NCBI RefSeq assembly: GCF_000829515.1
Contig: NZ_JXRR01000018.1
Coordinates: 1-37,895, forward strand
DNA: 37,895 bases
DNA from: Jeotgalibacillus campisalis
GTDB lineage: Bacteria; Bacillota; Bacilli; Bacillales; Jeotgalibacillaceae
Reading direction: 5' to 3'
The position numbers were made by a program, and so were the translations under genes. The notes beneath the pieces were generated by a model that worked only from the letters and a program-made list of their open reading frames with translations, did no database searches and had not been told where the DNA came from. Below, one piece after another: positions 16,512 through 24,880 of this stretch; position 1 is the stretch's first letter, and every line of letters starts with the position of its first letter.

Positions 16512-16535
16512 GTCAGGATCGAGATCCCCGTTTAT

Positions 16536-17735
16536 TTATTTAGCTGCCTGTTCTTTTAGAGCATCCGCTTTATCTGTTTGCTCCCATGGAAGATCGAGAT
16601 CATTACGGCCAAAATGGCCATAAGCTGCGGTTTGCTTGTAGATTGGACGGCGCAGGTTAAGCATGCGGATAATGCCGGCAGGACGAAGATCAAAATTGCT
16701 GCGGACAAGTTCAATCAGCACATCTTCTTCTGCTTTACCGGTACCAAACGTATCAATGGAAATCGAGACAGGCTGTGCTACACCAATGGCATAAGCAAGC
16801 TGCACTTCAACCTTATCTGCAAGACCCGCTGCAACAAGATTTTTTGCTACATAACGAGCAGCATATGCGCCGGAGCGGTCAACTTTAGTTGCATCTTTTC
16901 CTGAGAATGCACCACCGCCATGGCGGGCATAACCACCATACGTATCAACAATAATCTTACGTCCAGTCAGTCCTGCATCTCCTTGAGGTCCGCCGATTAC
17001 AAAGCGGCCAGTCGGATTAATAAAATATTTTGTTTCTTCATCAATCAAATGCGCAGGAACGACTGGCTTAATTACATGATCTTTAATATTTCGCTGAATC
17101 TGTTCGAGGCTGACCTCCGGGTGATGCTGAGTAGAAATAACAATGGTATCAATACGAACTGGTTTATTGTTTTCATCATATTCTACTGTTACCTGAGTTT
17201 TCCCATCAGGGCGCAGGTAAGGAAGAATTTCATCTTTGCGCACTTCTGTCAGGCGGCGTGATAATTTATGAGCAAGTGAGATCGGGAGCGGCATAAGCTC
17301 AGTTGTTTCATTACAGGCAAAGCCGAACATGAGACCCTGATCTCCAGCCCCGATTGATTCAATTTCTTCATCAGACATTGTGCGTTCACGGTCTTCAAGT
17401 GCAACATCGACGCCTGCAGCGATATCAGCAGACTGCTCATCAATTGATGTCAGCACGGCGCAGGTTTCTGCATCAAAGCCGTATTTAGCACGCGTATAGC
17501 CGATTCCCTTAATCGTTTCGCGAACAATTTTAGGAATATCTACATATGTAGAAGTTGATATCTCTCCGGCTACAAGCACAAGTCCTGTAGTAACGGATGT
17601 CTCACATGCTACCCGCGCATTGGGATCATCCTTTAAAATAGCATCCAAAATAGCATCTGAAATCTGATCACAAATTTTGTCCGGATGTCCTTCTGTAACA
17701 GACTCAGACGTAAACAAATGACGTTTTGTTGACAT
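16536..17735 (-). CDS. metK: S-adenosylmethionine synthetase
   Basis: 399 aa, full length. Makes SAM from methionine and ATP in the cytosol. N-terminal motif [13 protein letters not shown] (15-27), the signature hexapeptide GAGDQG (129-134) and the phosphate-binding GGGAFSGKD (273-281) are all intact. AAGGAGGAG precedes the ATG. The 300-base leader contains an S-box riboswitch and an intrinsic terminator, so transcription should stop when SAM is abundant. A second, broken copy of the last 72 codons lies 730 bases downstream. Confidence 0.98.
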   Translation of the reverse strand: MSTKRHLFTSESVTEGHPDKICDQISDAILDAILKDDPNARVACETSVTTGLVLVAGEISTSTYVDIPKIVRETIKGIGYTRAKYGFDAETCAVLTSIDEQSADIAAGVDVALEDRERTMSDEEIESIGAGDQGLMFGFACNETTELMPLPISLAHKLSRRLTEVRKDEILPYLRPDGKTQVTVEYDENNKPVRIDTIVISTQHHPEVSLEQIQRNIKDHVIKPVVPAHLIDEETKYFINPTGRFVIGGPQGDAGLTGRKIIVDTYGGYARHGGGAFSGKDATKVDRSGAYAARYVAKNLVAAGLADKVEVQLAYAIGVAQPVSISIDTFGTGKAEEDVLIELVRSNFDLRPAGIIRMLNLRRPIYKQTAAYGHFGRNDLDLPWEQTDKADALKEQAAK

Positions 17736-17833
17736 AGTGTCTCCTCCTTGTGAAGCGTATATGTTGGACGGTACTCATTACCCTTAGAGATCGAACGTTA
17801 ACCTTTTGCAGATCATCCAAGTCATGGCACGAC

Positions 17834-17874
17834 ATAAAATAAACCCTTCCCCGCTTAGTCAATGAGGAAAGGTT
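17834..17874 (-). terminator. Expression-platform terminator of the metK S-box
   Basis: AACCTTTCCTC pairs with GCGGGGAAGGGTT (11 bp with wobble), followed by TATTTTAT on the minus strand. The competing antiterminator pairs GAG-T-GAAAGG (17887-17896), which includes the 3' side of riboswitch helix P1, with CCTTTCCTC (17864-17872). Confidence 0.85.
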
Positions 17875-17893
17875 GTGTGTGAAGCGCCTTTCA

Positions 17894-18039
17894 CTCTTAT
17901 CGTTCAAGGCAGAGAAGCCCTGCTACAGGTTAGCACCTTCGCTCTATAGTGAGTGAATCGCAAAAGTCATGAAGACTTTTTTGCAGAGCAGGTTGCTGGG
18001 TTTCATAGGGCCTGTCCCTCCACCAGCTCGGGATAAGAG
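17894..18039 (-). ncRNA. SAM-I (S-box) riboswitch
   Basis: 146 nt on the minus strand. P1 is CTCTTATC/GATAAGAG; the conserved core reads GGTGGAGGGA, GGCCCTATGAAACCC, AGCAACC, later AGGTGCTAA and a closing GATAAGAG. These are the hallmark S-box elements. SAM binding stabilises P1, which frees the downstream terminator (17834-17874) and stops metK transcription; without SAM the 3' side of P1 joins the antiterminator. Confidence 0.96.
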
Positions 18040-18056
18040 TATCCGTTCAAAAAACT

Positions 18057-18085
18057 ATCATACGCAAAGGATTGTGGGATGTCAA
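18057..18085 (-). promoter_or_regulatory. Sigma-A promoter of metK
   Basis: TTGACA, 17 bases, TATGAT on the minus strand. Transcription would begin about 12 bases before riboswitch helix P1. Perfect -35 and 5/6 -10. Confidence 0.9.
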
Positions 18086-18137
18086 CTCACACATCACTTT
18101 TTCTGGTAGAATGAATAAGTAAGCAAATCATTTGAAT

Positions 18138-18169
18138 AGTATAGACTATTTAATCGAATGTGTTATACT
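18138..18169 (+). promoter_or_regulatory. pckA promoter with CcpN-like boxes
   Basis: TAGACT (18142-18147), 16 bases, TATACT (18164-18169). TGTGTTATACT (18159-18169) matches the recalled CcpN consensus TRTGHYATAYW at every position and covers the -10. A second, inverted box AGTATAGACTA (18138-18148) fits 9 of 11 and covers the -35; it lies in the dyad AATAGT-ATAG-ACTATT (18135-18150). CcpN represses pckA and gapB on glycolytic carbon in B. subtilis. Confidence 0.7.
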
Positions 18170-18216
18170 AATGTCGAACAAAGGTGCTTGATTATTTTTG
18201 ACTAGGGGTGGGAAAT

Positions 18217-19812
18217 ATGATGAACATAATCCGAAAAACGACTGATGTAACTGAATTACTGAATAGGGACCAAGTCCACCGGAACCTTTCTGTACCCAAT
18301 TTAGTAGAAAAGATTCTGGAACGCGGCGAAGGAACCTTGACTTCCTCAGGTGCTGTAAAAGCCGAAACTGGAACTTACACAGGCAGGTCTCCTAAAGATA
18401 AATATACGGTTGATGAGCCATCGACACGTGACCAGATTGACTGGGGAAGTGTTAATCAACCGATTTCTTCAGACTCATTTGACCGTCTGTATGCAAAAGT
18501 AGTGAATCACCTTCAGGATCTGGATGAAGTATTTGTATTTGAAGGATTTGCAGGAGCAGATGAAGCATCCAGACTTCCTATTCGTGTGGTGAATGAACGT
18601 GCATGGCACAATTTGTTTGCTCATCAGCTATTTATTAGACAAGCAACAGGCGACCAATGGGAAAATGGTCAAGAAAAGCCCTTTACAATTTTATCCGCTC
18701 CTTCCGTAAAGGCAGACCCATCAACTGATGGAACCCGATCAGAAACTTTTATCATTGTCTCCTTCGAAAAGAGAACCATTTTAATCGGCGGGACTGAGTA
18801 TGCCGGCGAAATGAAAAAATCAATTTTTTCTATTATGAATTACCTATTGCCTCAAAAAGATATTCTTCCAATGCATTGTTCCGCTAATGTAGGGCCGGAA
18901 GGAGACGTCGCTTTATTTTTCGGTTTATCCGGTACAGGCAAAACAACGCTTTCTGCCGATGCGGACAGACGTTTAATTGGTGATGATGAACATGGATGGT
19001 CTGATAACGGCGTCTTTAATATAGAAGGCGGGTGCTATGCGAAGTGCATTCAGCTTTCCCGGGAAAAAGAACCACAGATCTTTGATGCCATACGTTTTGG
19101 TTCTGTCCTCGAAAATGTCGTTTTAGACGCTGAAACAAAAGAAGCTGATTATAACGATTCCTCCTTAACGGAGAATACTCGAGCTGCCTATCCGCTGCAG
19201 GCCATTTCAAATATTGTGGACCCAAGCAAAGCTGGACATCCCAATACGATTATTTTTCTTACAGCAGATGCATTCGGCGTGCTGCCGCCCATTTCTAAAT
19301 TAACAAAAGAGCAGGCTATGTACCATTTTCTAAGCGGTTACACGTCTAAGCTTGCGGGGACTGAGCGTGGCGTGACAGAACCGGAAGCAACGTTTTCAAC
19401 CTGCTTTGGCTCGCCATTCCTTCCTCTTCGCCCAACCGTTTATGCTGAAATGCTGGGTAAAAAAATGGAAGAGCATGAAGTGGAAGTCTTTCTCGTAAAT
19501 ACTGGCTGGACAGGCGGAGCCTATGGAACTGGAAGCCGGATGAAGCTTTCTTATACGCGCGCTATGGTTCGGGCTGCCCTTCACGGTGAGCTGACCAATG
19601 CCGAGACAAATAAAAACGGTTTGTTTGGTCTTGAAACACCTACTCATGTTCCGGGTGTACCGGATGACGTGCTAATCCCGCGATTTGCCTGGCCATCAGA
19701 GACGGCTTATGAAGAAAAAGCGAGGGAACTGGCAAATCAATTTAAAGAGAACTTTAAAAAGTTTTCGAAGGTCGATGAAAGCATTGCTAAGCTCGGAGGA
19801 CCAACCGCTTAA
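18217..19812 (+). CDS. pckA: Phosphoenolpyruvate carboxykinase (ATP)
   Basis: 531 aa from the ATG at 18217, 8 bases after AGGGG; an in-frame GTG nine bases earlier overlaps the ribosome site, and a second ATG follows at once. Catalyses oxaloacetate + ATP to PEP + CO2, the first step of gluconeogenesis, in the cytosol. Substrate-binding TGRSPKDK (55-62), P-loop GLSGTGKTT (236-244), metal-binding GDDEHGW (255-261) and the C-terminal [10 protein letters not shown] region are intact. Stands alone, divergent from metK, with a strong terminator; the promoter has CcpN-like boxes as expected for a gluconeogenic gene. Confidence 0.97.
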   Translation: MMNIIRKTTDVTELLNRDQVHRNLSVPNLVEKILERGEGTLTSSGAVKAETGTYTGRSPKDKYTVDEPSTRDQIDWGSVNQPISSDSFDRLYAKVVNHLQDLDEVFVFEGFAGADEASRLPIRVVNERAWHNLFAHQLFIRQATGDQWENGQEKPFTILSAPSVKADPSTDGTRSETFIIVSFEKRTILIGGTEYAGEMKKSIFSIMNYLLPQKDILPMHCSANVGPEGDVALFFGLSGTGKTTLSADADRRLIGDDEHGWSDNGVFNIEGGCYAKCIQLSREKEPQIFDAIRFGSVLENVVLDAETKEADYNDSSLTENTRAAYPLQAISNIVDPSKAGHPNTIIFLTADAFGVLPPISKLTKEQAMYHFLSGYTSKLAGTERGVTEPEATFSTCFGSPFLPLRPTVYAEMLGKKMEEHEVEVFLVNTGWTGGAYGTGSRMKLSYTRAMVRAALHGELTNAETNKNGLFGLETPTHVPGVPDDVLIPRFAWPSETAYEEKARELANQFKENFKKFSKVDESIAKLGGPTA

Positions 19813-19833
19813 CTGCCTCTGACTAAAAAATGC

Positions 19834-19889
19834 AAAAAAAAAAAAGCCGGGATGCAAACGACTCGTTTCTCATTCCCGGCTTTTTTGCC
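19834..19889. terminator. Bidirectional terminator between pckA and ytmB
   Basis: AAAAAGCCGGGATG pairs with CATTCCCGGCTTTTTT; 11 A residues on the left, T6 on the right. It can serve pckA and the convergent ytmB operon. Confidence 0.9.
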
Positions 19890-19962
19890 TATTGTTAAGT
19901 CCCGATTACCATTATGACAGTCTTGCTTTCTGCCACGCTTGAAAACAGCCCAAATAAATGAA

Positions 19963-20205
19963 TCAGTTACTCGACTGCAGCGTTAACAGCTCATACGAAA
20001 TAATCGTTGAATGGTCTCTCCACTCAAGCCTATGGATTTGACCGGTGCCGCTTAATTCTCCTTCTTTCGTTCTTTTCACTTCCAGCGGTACATGCATGGG
20101 GTATAGACGGTACCCCTCTTTAATAAGCTGAAAAAAGTTTTCCTGCTGTCTATTTTCTTTTCCTCTTGTCACAATCATGGTATTTACTTCTAATGGCATG
20201 CCCAC
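19963..20205 (-). CDS. ytmB: YtmB-like DUF2584 protein
   Basis: 80 aa. Begins (V/M)GMPLEVNTMIVTRGKE, the typical opening of the DUF2584 family (B. subtilis YtmB), a small soluble Bacillaceae protein of unknown function. The GTG at 20203-20205 is chosen because GGAGG sits 10 bases ahead; an upstream ATG only one base from GGAGG is too close. Starts 14 bases after the ytmA stop, so it is last in a ytkD-ytmA-ytmB operon. Confidence 0.75.
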   Translation of the reverse strand: MGMPLEVNTMIVTRGKENRQQENFFQLIKEGYRLYPMHVPLEVKRTKEGELSGTGQIHRLEWRDHSTIISYELLTLQSSN

Positions 20206-20219
20206 TTCTATCATTCCTC

Positions 20220-21017
20220 CTATAAGGTATAAGCCTTCTGCTTTTTCATCCAGCTGCACAGTTCCTTCACGGTCTGCCGGTTTGTAGCCGGTGGAAATAC
20301 GTGATCAAACTCAGCGAAATACATCGTTTCCACTTTTTTGTTCAAGTCTTTCAGTCTCATTTCTAATCGGTATGCATGCTCAATTGTTACATTCGTATCT
20401 TTTGCTCCGTGAATGATAAGGACTGGTGCGTTCATCGCTTCCATTTCATATAAGGGAGTACGAGATTTATACGCATCTTCTTTTTTACCAGGTGTCCCTC
20501 CAATGACTCTTTTCATCATACGTCTTAGATCTTTTCGTTCCTCATACGTTAAAATCATATCTGAAACACCTCCCCACGTCACGACAGACGCAAGGAAAGG
20601 GAATTCTACACCCGCCTGCAGCGCCATCACACCGCCTCTTGAGAAGCCAAATACATGGACCCTATCTGGAAGAACCCGTGAATGTGCTTGAAGCAGACGA
20701 ACGCCTGAAAAAGCATCTTGCCGGTCTTCTCCTGCAAAATCCTCGTTTCCTTCGCCGCCCCTGTTTCCCCGGTAATAAGGAGCAAAGACAATAAATCCCT
20801 GATCTGCAAATTGAGCAATTCTCGATGGACGAACCATTCCTACATTCTTAATGCCGCCTCTTAAATATAAAAATCCATCCAGACACTCGCTGCCTTTTGG
20901 CTCTGCCAGAAGTCCTTTTACTTTTAATTCCCCTGACCACATCGTAACAAGAAACAGATCGACCCGGGGATTTGGAGTTGGAAAAGGGATTTTGGATATG
21001 ATTTCCCCATCTTTCAT
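20220..21017 (-). CDS. ytmA: Alpha/beta hydrolase, prolyl-oligopeptidase-like (YtmA)
   Basis: 265 aa from the ATG 9 bases after AAAGG; a TTG 36 bases upstream would overlap ytkD and lacks a better site. Catalytic triad visible: S126 in GFSRG (124-128), D207 in HGAKDTNV, H239 in FAEFDHVF. The YLRGG segment near 51-55 is the probable oxyanion region. It resembles the catalytic domain of S9 acyl-aminoacyl peptidases without the propeller domain, so it is probably an esterase or peptidase acting on small cytosolic substrates. Sits between ytkD and ytmB, as in B. subtilis. Confidence 0.85.
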   Translation of the reverse strand: MKDGEIISKIPFPTPNPRVDLFLVTMWSGELKVKGLLAEPKGSECLDGFLYLRGGIKNVGMVRPSRIAQFADQGFIVFAPYYRGNRGGEGNEDFAGEDRQDAFSGVRLLQAHSRVLPDRVHVFGFSRGGVMALQAGVEFPFLASVVTWGGVSDMILTYEERKDLRRMMKRVIGGTPGKKEDAYKSRTPLYEMEAMNAPVLIIHGAKDTNVTIEHAYRLEMRLKDLNKKVETMYFAEFDHVFPPATNRQTVKELCSWMKKQKAYTL

Positions 21018-21031
21018 TTTTTCAATCCTTT

Positions 21032-21499
21032 CTATTTCAAGTAATTTTCCCAATAGAACAGTGCGTGAATCAATACATCGTCTTTCATTAAGAAGCTGAA
21101 CTCATCTCTCATTCTTATGCTTTTCAACTCTTCCTCCACCTTTTGAGGACCGGCTGTTTCAAAGTAATGATCTTGAGGATGGAGCTTGACGATTTCAGTA
21201 AAATAAACGGCTTTAATAAACGGAGGATGATCTCCGACCCTGTATTGACCAATATAATGCAGGGCGCCGGCTTCTCCACCCAGCTCTTCTTTAATTTCTC
21301 TCCTTGCTGCGTGGTCCAGTGACTCACCAGGCTCCACCTTGCCCCCTGGAAATTCAAGCCCTCTTTTTTTATGTTTTGTCACAACCCATGCGTTTTGATA
21401 GCGTGTTAAAATCCACACATGTTTTGGTAATTCCCCAAAAGGGAGTTTTTCAAAAGAAAAATGAACTCTTTTTCCCACAAAATCATTGAATACGTGCAA
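21032..21499 (-). CDS. ytkD: Nudix hydrolase YtkD (MutT-like)
   Basis: 155 aa. Nudix box at about 53-75: GKVEPGE, then REIKEELG, a full GX5EX7REUXEEXGU match. Begins (L/M)HVFNDFVGKRVHFSFE and continues PKHVWILTRY, in line with B. subtilis YtkD (158 aa), which hydrolyses 8-oxo-dGTP and acts on RNA 5' triphosphates. The TTG start is 6 bases after GGAGG; a longer frame starting at ATG 21532 has its ribosome site inside the coding region. First gene of the ytkD-ytmA-ytmB group. Confidence 0.85.
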   Translation of the reverse strand: MHVFNDFVGKRVHFSFEKLPFGELPKHVWILTRYQNAWVVTKHKKRGLEFPGGKVEPGESLDHAARREIKEELGGEAGALHYIGQYRVGDHPPFIKAVYFTEIVKLHPQDHYFETAGPQKVEEELKSIRMRDEFSFLMKDDVLIHALFYWENYLK

Positions 21500-21642
21500 A
21501 TAACCCCTCCTCTTTCGTATGGCCCCAAACACCTTTAGATAGGTTTCAGGTGGAAAAAATTAGTGTCAATGTGAAACTTTTTCTATTTTTAATCGTACTA
21601 CCTATTGAAGAGCATTTAATTAAACAAAAGGAGAGGTTCGCA

Positions 21643-22500
21643 TTGAGAAAAAAATGGACAATCGGTTTAACTAGTGCATCTCTGGCACTTGTACTTGCAG
21701 CGTGCTCAGACCCTGCAGAACCTGTTGATGGTTCAAATGAAAAAGAAAATTCAGATTTAACACTTGAACAAGTATTTAACAAATCTGTTCAAGCTGGTGA
21801 AGACCTTACTAGTATGGAAGCGGTCATTCAAATGAACCAAAACCTTACCCTTCCAGGTGAAGAAATGGAACTGACAACCGAATCGACCATTGAAATGGAC
21901 ATGGTTTTAGAACCTATGGCTCTTTACCAAAAGGTAGAAACCACAGGTGATGGTATGATGCAAAGTGACGAAGCGATGACAGTTGAATCTTACCTGACTG
22001 ACGATGGGTTTTTTATGTATGATTTTACCACGGATCAATGGAACAAGCTTCCTAAAGAAATGTCAGACCAGATCATCCAACTGTCCAATTCGCAAAATCA
22101 GCCTAATGAGCAGCTAAAAGCGCTTGAACCTTTTAAGGATGATTTCACTTTTGAACAAGACGATTCTTCTTACATTTTAACGCTGAACGCTTCAGGTGAA
22201 AAGTTTAGCGAACTTTTACTTGATCAAACAAGCGAAATGATGCCTGATCTTGGTATGGGTATGTCTGCAGAAGAATTGTTTAAGGATACTACTTTCGAAG
22301 ATGTTATGTACGAAATCGTGATTGACAAAGAAAGCTTTCTTCCATCCCGTTTAGATATGGACATGACGATGATCATGACGATGGAAGGTGAATCGCTTGA
22401 AATTGAGCAGCAGTCAGAAACTGTGTATGAAAATTTCAATACGATCGACGAAATAACGGTTCCTCAGGAAATCTTAGATTCTGCTGTTGAAACGCAGTAA
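21643..22500 (+). CDS. Secreted lipoprotein, DUF6612-like
   Basis: 285 aa starting at TTG with AGGAG 9 bases ahead. RKK then a hydrophobic run ends in the lipobox LAAC (Cys21), so it is anchored to the outer face of the membrane. The mature part is acidic and methionine-rich (MELTTESTIEMDMVLEPM, MTMIMTMEGE), with repeated beta-strand patterns that suggest the LolA/LprG-like fold of DUF6612. Function unknown; binding of a lipid or hydrophobic ligand is possible by fold analogy only. Divergent from ytkD and monocistronic, with its own terminator. Confidence 0.8.
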   Translation: MRKKWTIGLTSASLALVLAACSDPAEPVDGSNEKENSDLTLEQVFNKSVQAGEDLTSMEAVIQMNQNLTLPGEEMELTTESTIEMDMVLEPMALYQKVETTGDGMMQSDEAMTVESYLTDDGFFMYDFTTDQWNKLPKEMSDQIIQLSNSQNQPNEQLKALEPFKDDFTFEQDDSSYILTLNASGEKFSELLLDQTSEMMPDLGMGMSAEELFKDTTFEDVMYEIVIDKESFLPSRLDMDMTMIMTMEGESLEIEQQSETVYENFNTIDEITVPQEILDSAVETQ

Positions 22501-22555
22501 GGACAGGATAGCTGATAATGAAACTGCTTTAAAAGTTTACACTAGATGTAAAATG

Positions 22556-22597
22556 AAAATGTCTTCATGAATCGTAGTTCATGAAGGCATTTTTTTG
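22556..22597 (+). terminator. Terminator after the lipoprotein gene
   Basis: AAATGTCTTCATGAA pairs with TTCATGAAGGCATTT and continues in a T7 tract. Confidence 0.88.
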
Positions 22598-22673
22598 ACT
22601 TAATAAAGGTTGTCTACCGTATCATTCATCCAGCAGCTTCTGCCCTGCAATAAACGTAGCAGCTTATTCCATT

Positions 22674-23057
22674 TTACTCAGGAGGAGATTCTTGTATTGA
22701 TTTATGATCACCTTTCACCTGAATAAATGGATGTTCTTTCGTAGCAGGTACGATTCCCATGCTTTCAATATGCTTGACGGCAGCTTCATCGCCGATCTTA
22801 TGGATATACGAATAAATTTTCACTAAAACACTGTCCTGCTGGCGATTCGGTTCATCATCATGATATTGAACATACGGAGTCTGTGCACGAACGGCACTGT
22901 CAAATCCGATATCGTTATTTTGATCAAATAAATAACGGAGCTCACTAATCTGATCATCTGTTGCATCTACAACAAATTCATATGGTGAATATTCTCCGCT
23001 TCGATTAATTTCCCCCCGTGCCACCGAGACATAATACGTTTTTTTTGCTTCCTCCAC
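22674..23057 (-). CDS. Conserved Bacillaceae protein of unknown function
   Basis: 127 aa, soluble, acidic. Begins EEAKKTYYVSVARGEI, followed by a compact domain (EYSPYEFVVDATDDQISELRYLF, then AAVKHIESMGIVP). I do not recognise a named family; similar small proteins in Bacillus are sometimes labelled hydrolase without evidence, and no catalytic motif is visible here. GTG start just after GGAGGAGG. The last 15 residues are probably disordered. Single gene, divergent from the sigma-B-promoted gene at 23224. Confidence 0.7.
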   Translation of the reverse strand: MEEAKKTYYVSVARGEINRSGEYSPYEFVVDATDDQISELRYLFDQNNDIGFDSAVRAQTPYVQYHDDEPNRQQDSVLVKIYSYIHKIGDEAAVKHIESMGIVPATKEHPFIQVKGDHKSIQESPPE

Positions 23058-23126
23058 TGTTCCTCCTCCTTTTCATCTTTTTCTAAAGTATGTCCAACTG
23101 ACTTCTCTTCAAGCATTTTTTTCATG

Positions 23127-23150
23127 GTTTAATTCAGAGATATTGGGTAT
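23127..23150 (+). promoter_or_regulatory. Sigma-B (general stress) promoter
   Basis: GTTTAA, 12 bases, GGGTAT: both hexamers match the sigma-B consensus exactly. It lies 74 bases before the 23224 gene. Confidence 0.75.
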
Positions 23151-23223
23151 AGTTATTTATATACCACTTACCCCTTTGAATTTTGGCCAGCATGACACAA
23201 CGTGAAATGGGGATGAATCTTTA

Positions 23224-23469
23224 ATGAAACTCGTTGATGAAATTCTTGAAATGTACAGAGGAAAATTGCGAGGAACTCAGGAAGATCTGGATATCATCGC
23301 TTTTACCATTCTGGAGCAGCTTAACCGGGATGAACTTCTTTCAATGGTGAAGGATATGTCGGAGGAAGAGCTGGCTTATTTTATCAGACTCTACATAGTA
23401 GAATCGCTGAAGGGGAAACTTGACCAAAGCGAAACTGCATCCGAAGTAAATGAGAACCTGTACCATTGA
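23224..23469 (+). CDS. Small acidic helical protein, DUF6154-like
   Basis: 81 aa, no Cys, no membrane segment, strongly helical (MKLVDEILEMYRGKLRGTQEDLDIIAFTILEQL). It looks like the DUF6154 family of small Bacillaceae cytosolic proteins; this is from memory. Function unknown. Ribosome site is only GGGGATG-like and weak. The perfect sigma-B promoter upstream makes it a likely general-stress protein. A terminator follows. Confidence 0.7.
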   Translation: MKLVDEILEMYRGKLRGTQEDLDIIAFTILEQLNRDELLSMVKDMSEEELAYFIRLYIVESLKGKLDQSETASEVNENLYH

Positions 23470-23503
23470 GAAATGACTGCATCTCTATAGAAATTTCGCA
23501 TAG

Positions 23504-23553
23504 GACTGCTTAGCTTGTCAGAAATTATTCTGACATCTGACAGTCTTTTTTTT
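23504..23553 (+). terminator. Terminator after the sigma-B gene
   Basis: Outer GACTG/CAGTC and inner GTCAGAA/TTCTGAC stems followed by T8. The stretch 23554-23707 between this and the dps terminator holds nothing I recognise. Confidence 0.85.
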
Positions 23554-23707
23554 ATGAAATTTAGTTTACTTATAACGCTGATCAGCACATAAATGTTATC
23601 AAACCCGTTTTAAAATGGTGCTGATCCTTTACTCGTATGATGCCTTGCTTCTGCTGAGATAAACGTGCCACATTTCTCCAGCTATTTCTGGATGCAGCTT
23701 TCATAAA

Positions 23708-23762
23708 TTAAAAAACTGCACGTCTTCTGTCATCCTTTCGGAGGTGACAGCGGACGTGCAGC
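23708..23762 (-). terminator. dps terminator
   Basis: CTGCACGTC and GACGTGCAG with an inner CTGTCA/TGACAG extension, then T6 on the minus strand. Confidence 0.9.
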
Positions 23763-23772
23763 AGGAACTTAC

Positions 23773-24216
23773 TTATTTTCCAAGAAATGAACGAAGCATC
23801 CATGAATGTTTTTCCAGGCTTTGATGAACAGACAGCAGCATATCGCCCGTCATTTCATCGTTGACGCTTCCTGCAATATCCATTCCTTCCTTCAAATCAC
23901 TCATAAGTGTTTGGAAATCGTTATATAAAGCTTCCACCATTTGGTCAGCCGCTTCATTGCCTGATGCTTCCTGAACAAGTGAAAGCTCCAAAGATTCTTT
24001 TAGAGTGGCAACAGGGTTGCCTTGAAGAGCCAGTAAACGTTCCGCAAGCTCATCAATGTGAATGCCTGCTTCATTGTAAAGCTCCTCAAATTTTTCATGA
24101 AGTGTGAAGAACTGATGTCCTTTAACATACCAGTGATAATTATGTAACTTGGTATAAAGAACGGTCCAGCTTGCAATTTGTCTGTTTACGTTTTGAACTA
24201 AAAGTTCTTGAGACAT
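23773..24216 (-). CDS. dps: Dps/MrgA-family ferroxidase, DNA-binding mini-ferritin
   Basis: 147 aa four-helix protein. The intersubunit ferroxidase ligands are present: H28 in NYHWYVKG and D55/E59 in IHIDELAER; H40 is also conserved. The family forms hollow dodecamers that oxidise Fe(II) with H2O2, store iron and protect DNA. No basic N-terminal tail, so direct DNA binding is doubtful. GGAGGATG precedes the ATG. The nearest upstream element resembles a sigma-B promoter, fitting B. subtilis dps (sigma-B) better than mrgA (PerR); no PerR box was seen. Monocistronic. Confidence 0.92.
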   Translation of the reverse strand: MSQELLVQNVNRQIASWTVLYTKLHNYHWYVKGHQFFTLHEKFEELYNEAGIHIDELAERLLALQGNPVATLKESLELSLVQEASGNEAADQMVEALYNDFQTLMSDLKEGMDIAGSVNDEMTGDMLLSVHQSLEKHSWMLRSFLGK

Positions 24217-24252
24217 TATTCATCCTCCTAATGGGCAATCTATACTTAATGT

Positions 24253-24277
24253 TTACCACCTGACCTTTATCTTAAAC
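24253..24277 (-). promoter_or_regulatory. Candidate sigma-B promoter of dps
   Basis: GTTTAA, 13 bases, TGGTAA on the minus strand. The -35 is exact and the -10 fits 4 of 6 (GGGTAT). Confidence 0.45.
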
Positions 24278-24359
24278 ACACTACAAGCTACCGATGAAAA
24301 CAGTAAAGCAGAAAAAATCCCCACCGAATGATAAACTGAAATGGAAGGAGTTGAAATTC

Positions 24360-24536
24360 ATGTCTCTAACTGGCCTTATGTTTTTGTCAATTCTGGTTAT
24401 TGTTTTGATTACTGCCCTATTTATTATTGCAACGAACCGCGGATATGATTATGAACATACCGTTGACCCGCTGCCTGAAAAAAACAAGACCAACCCAGAA
24501 CCTCCCTCAAATTCATCTTCTACTGATGAGAGGTGA
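24360..24536 (+). CDS. ytzI: YtzI-like single-pass membrane protein
   Basis: 58 aa. One membrane helix (about 5-27) followed by RGYDYEHTVDPLPE, which resembles the tail of B. subtilis YtzI, and a Pro/Ser/Asn-rich end. The ATG has AAGGAG 9 bases upstream; a longer in-frame start at 24294 has no ribosome site. Function unknown. Lies 7 bases before yidD, so the pair is probably cotranscribed; a role alongside membrane insertion is possible but unproven. Confidence 0.7.
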   Translation: MSLTGLMFLSILVIVLITALFIIATNRGYDYEHTVDPLPEKNKTNPEPPSNSSSTDER

Positions 24537-24543
24537 TTTATAA

Positions 24544-24783
24544 ATGAGTAAGCTTTTTCTGTCAATTATTTCATTTTACCGTAAGTATATTTCCCCTATT
24601 ACTCCACCCAGCTGCCGGTTCTATCCTACCTGCTCCCAGTATGGAATGGAAGCCATTCAAAAACACGGCGCATTAAAAGGCGGGTGGCTGACGATGATCA
24701 GAATTTTAAAATGTCACCCCTTTCATCCGGGCGGATTTGACTACGTGCCCGAAAAGAAGCCATCAAGAAAAGAAAAATCTTGA
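24544..24783 (+). CDS. yidD: Membrane protein insertion efficiency factor YidD
   Basis: 79 aa. Diagnostic motifs: [17 protein letters not shown] (residues 25-34), [19 protein letters not shown]. Short amphipathic N-terminal helix, basic C terminus. The family associates with the inner membrane and assists YidC-dependent insertion; B. subtilis YtjA is the counterpart. AGAGGTGAT precedes the ATG. Its stop codon is inside the terminator hairpin. Confidence 0.93.
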   Translation: MSKLFLSIISFYRKYISPITPPSCRFYPTCSQYGMEAIQKHGALKGGWLTMIRILKCHPFHPGGFDYVPEKKPSRKEKS

Positions 24784-24792
24784 TGGTTTTCT
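24759..24792 (+). terminator. Terminator of ytzI-yidD
   Basis: CCATCAAGA/TCTTGATGG with a 9-base loop, then TTTTCTTCTT. Contains the yidD stop codon. Confidence 0.8.
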
Positions 24793-24838
24793 TCTTGCTT
24801 TTTTAAAGAAATCATAGTATATTATGCTCTGTTGGTTA

Positions 24839-24861
24839 TAAATCGTAATAGTTACTATTTA
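24839..24861 (+). promoter_or_regulatory. Zur box
   Basis: TAAATCGTAAT-A-GTTACTATTTA, 20 of the 22 non-central positions of the Bacillus Zur operator (TAAATCGTAAT-N-ATTACGATTTA). It lies 20 bases before the start codon and overlaps a TATAAA that could be the -10. Zn-loaded Zur would block transcription. Confidence 0.88.
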
Positions 24862-24880
24862 AAAAAGAGGTGTAAAGAAA

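Noticed and set aside
24220-24300. PerR box expected for an MrgA-type gene upstream of dps
   Set aside because: No near match to the TTATAATnATTATAA operator was found; the element present looks like sigma-B.
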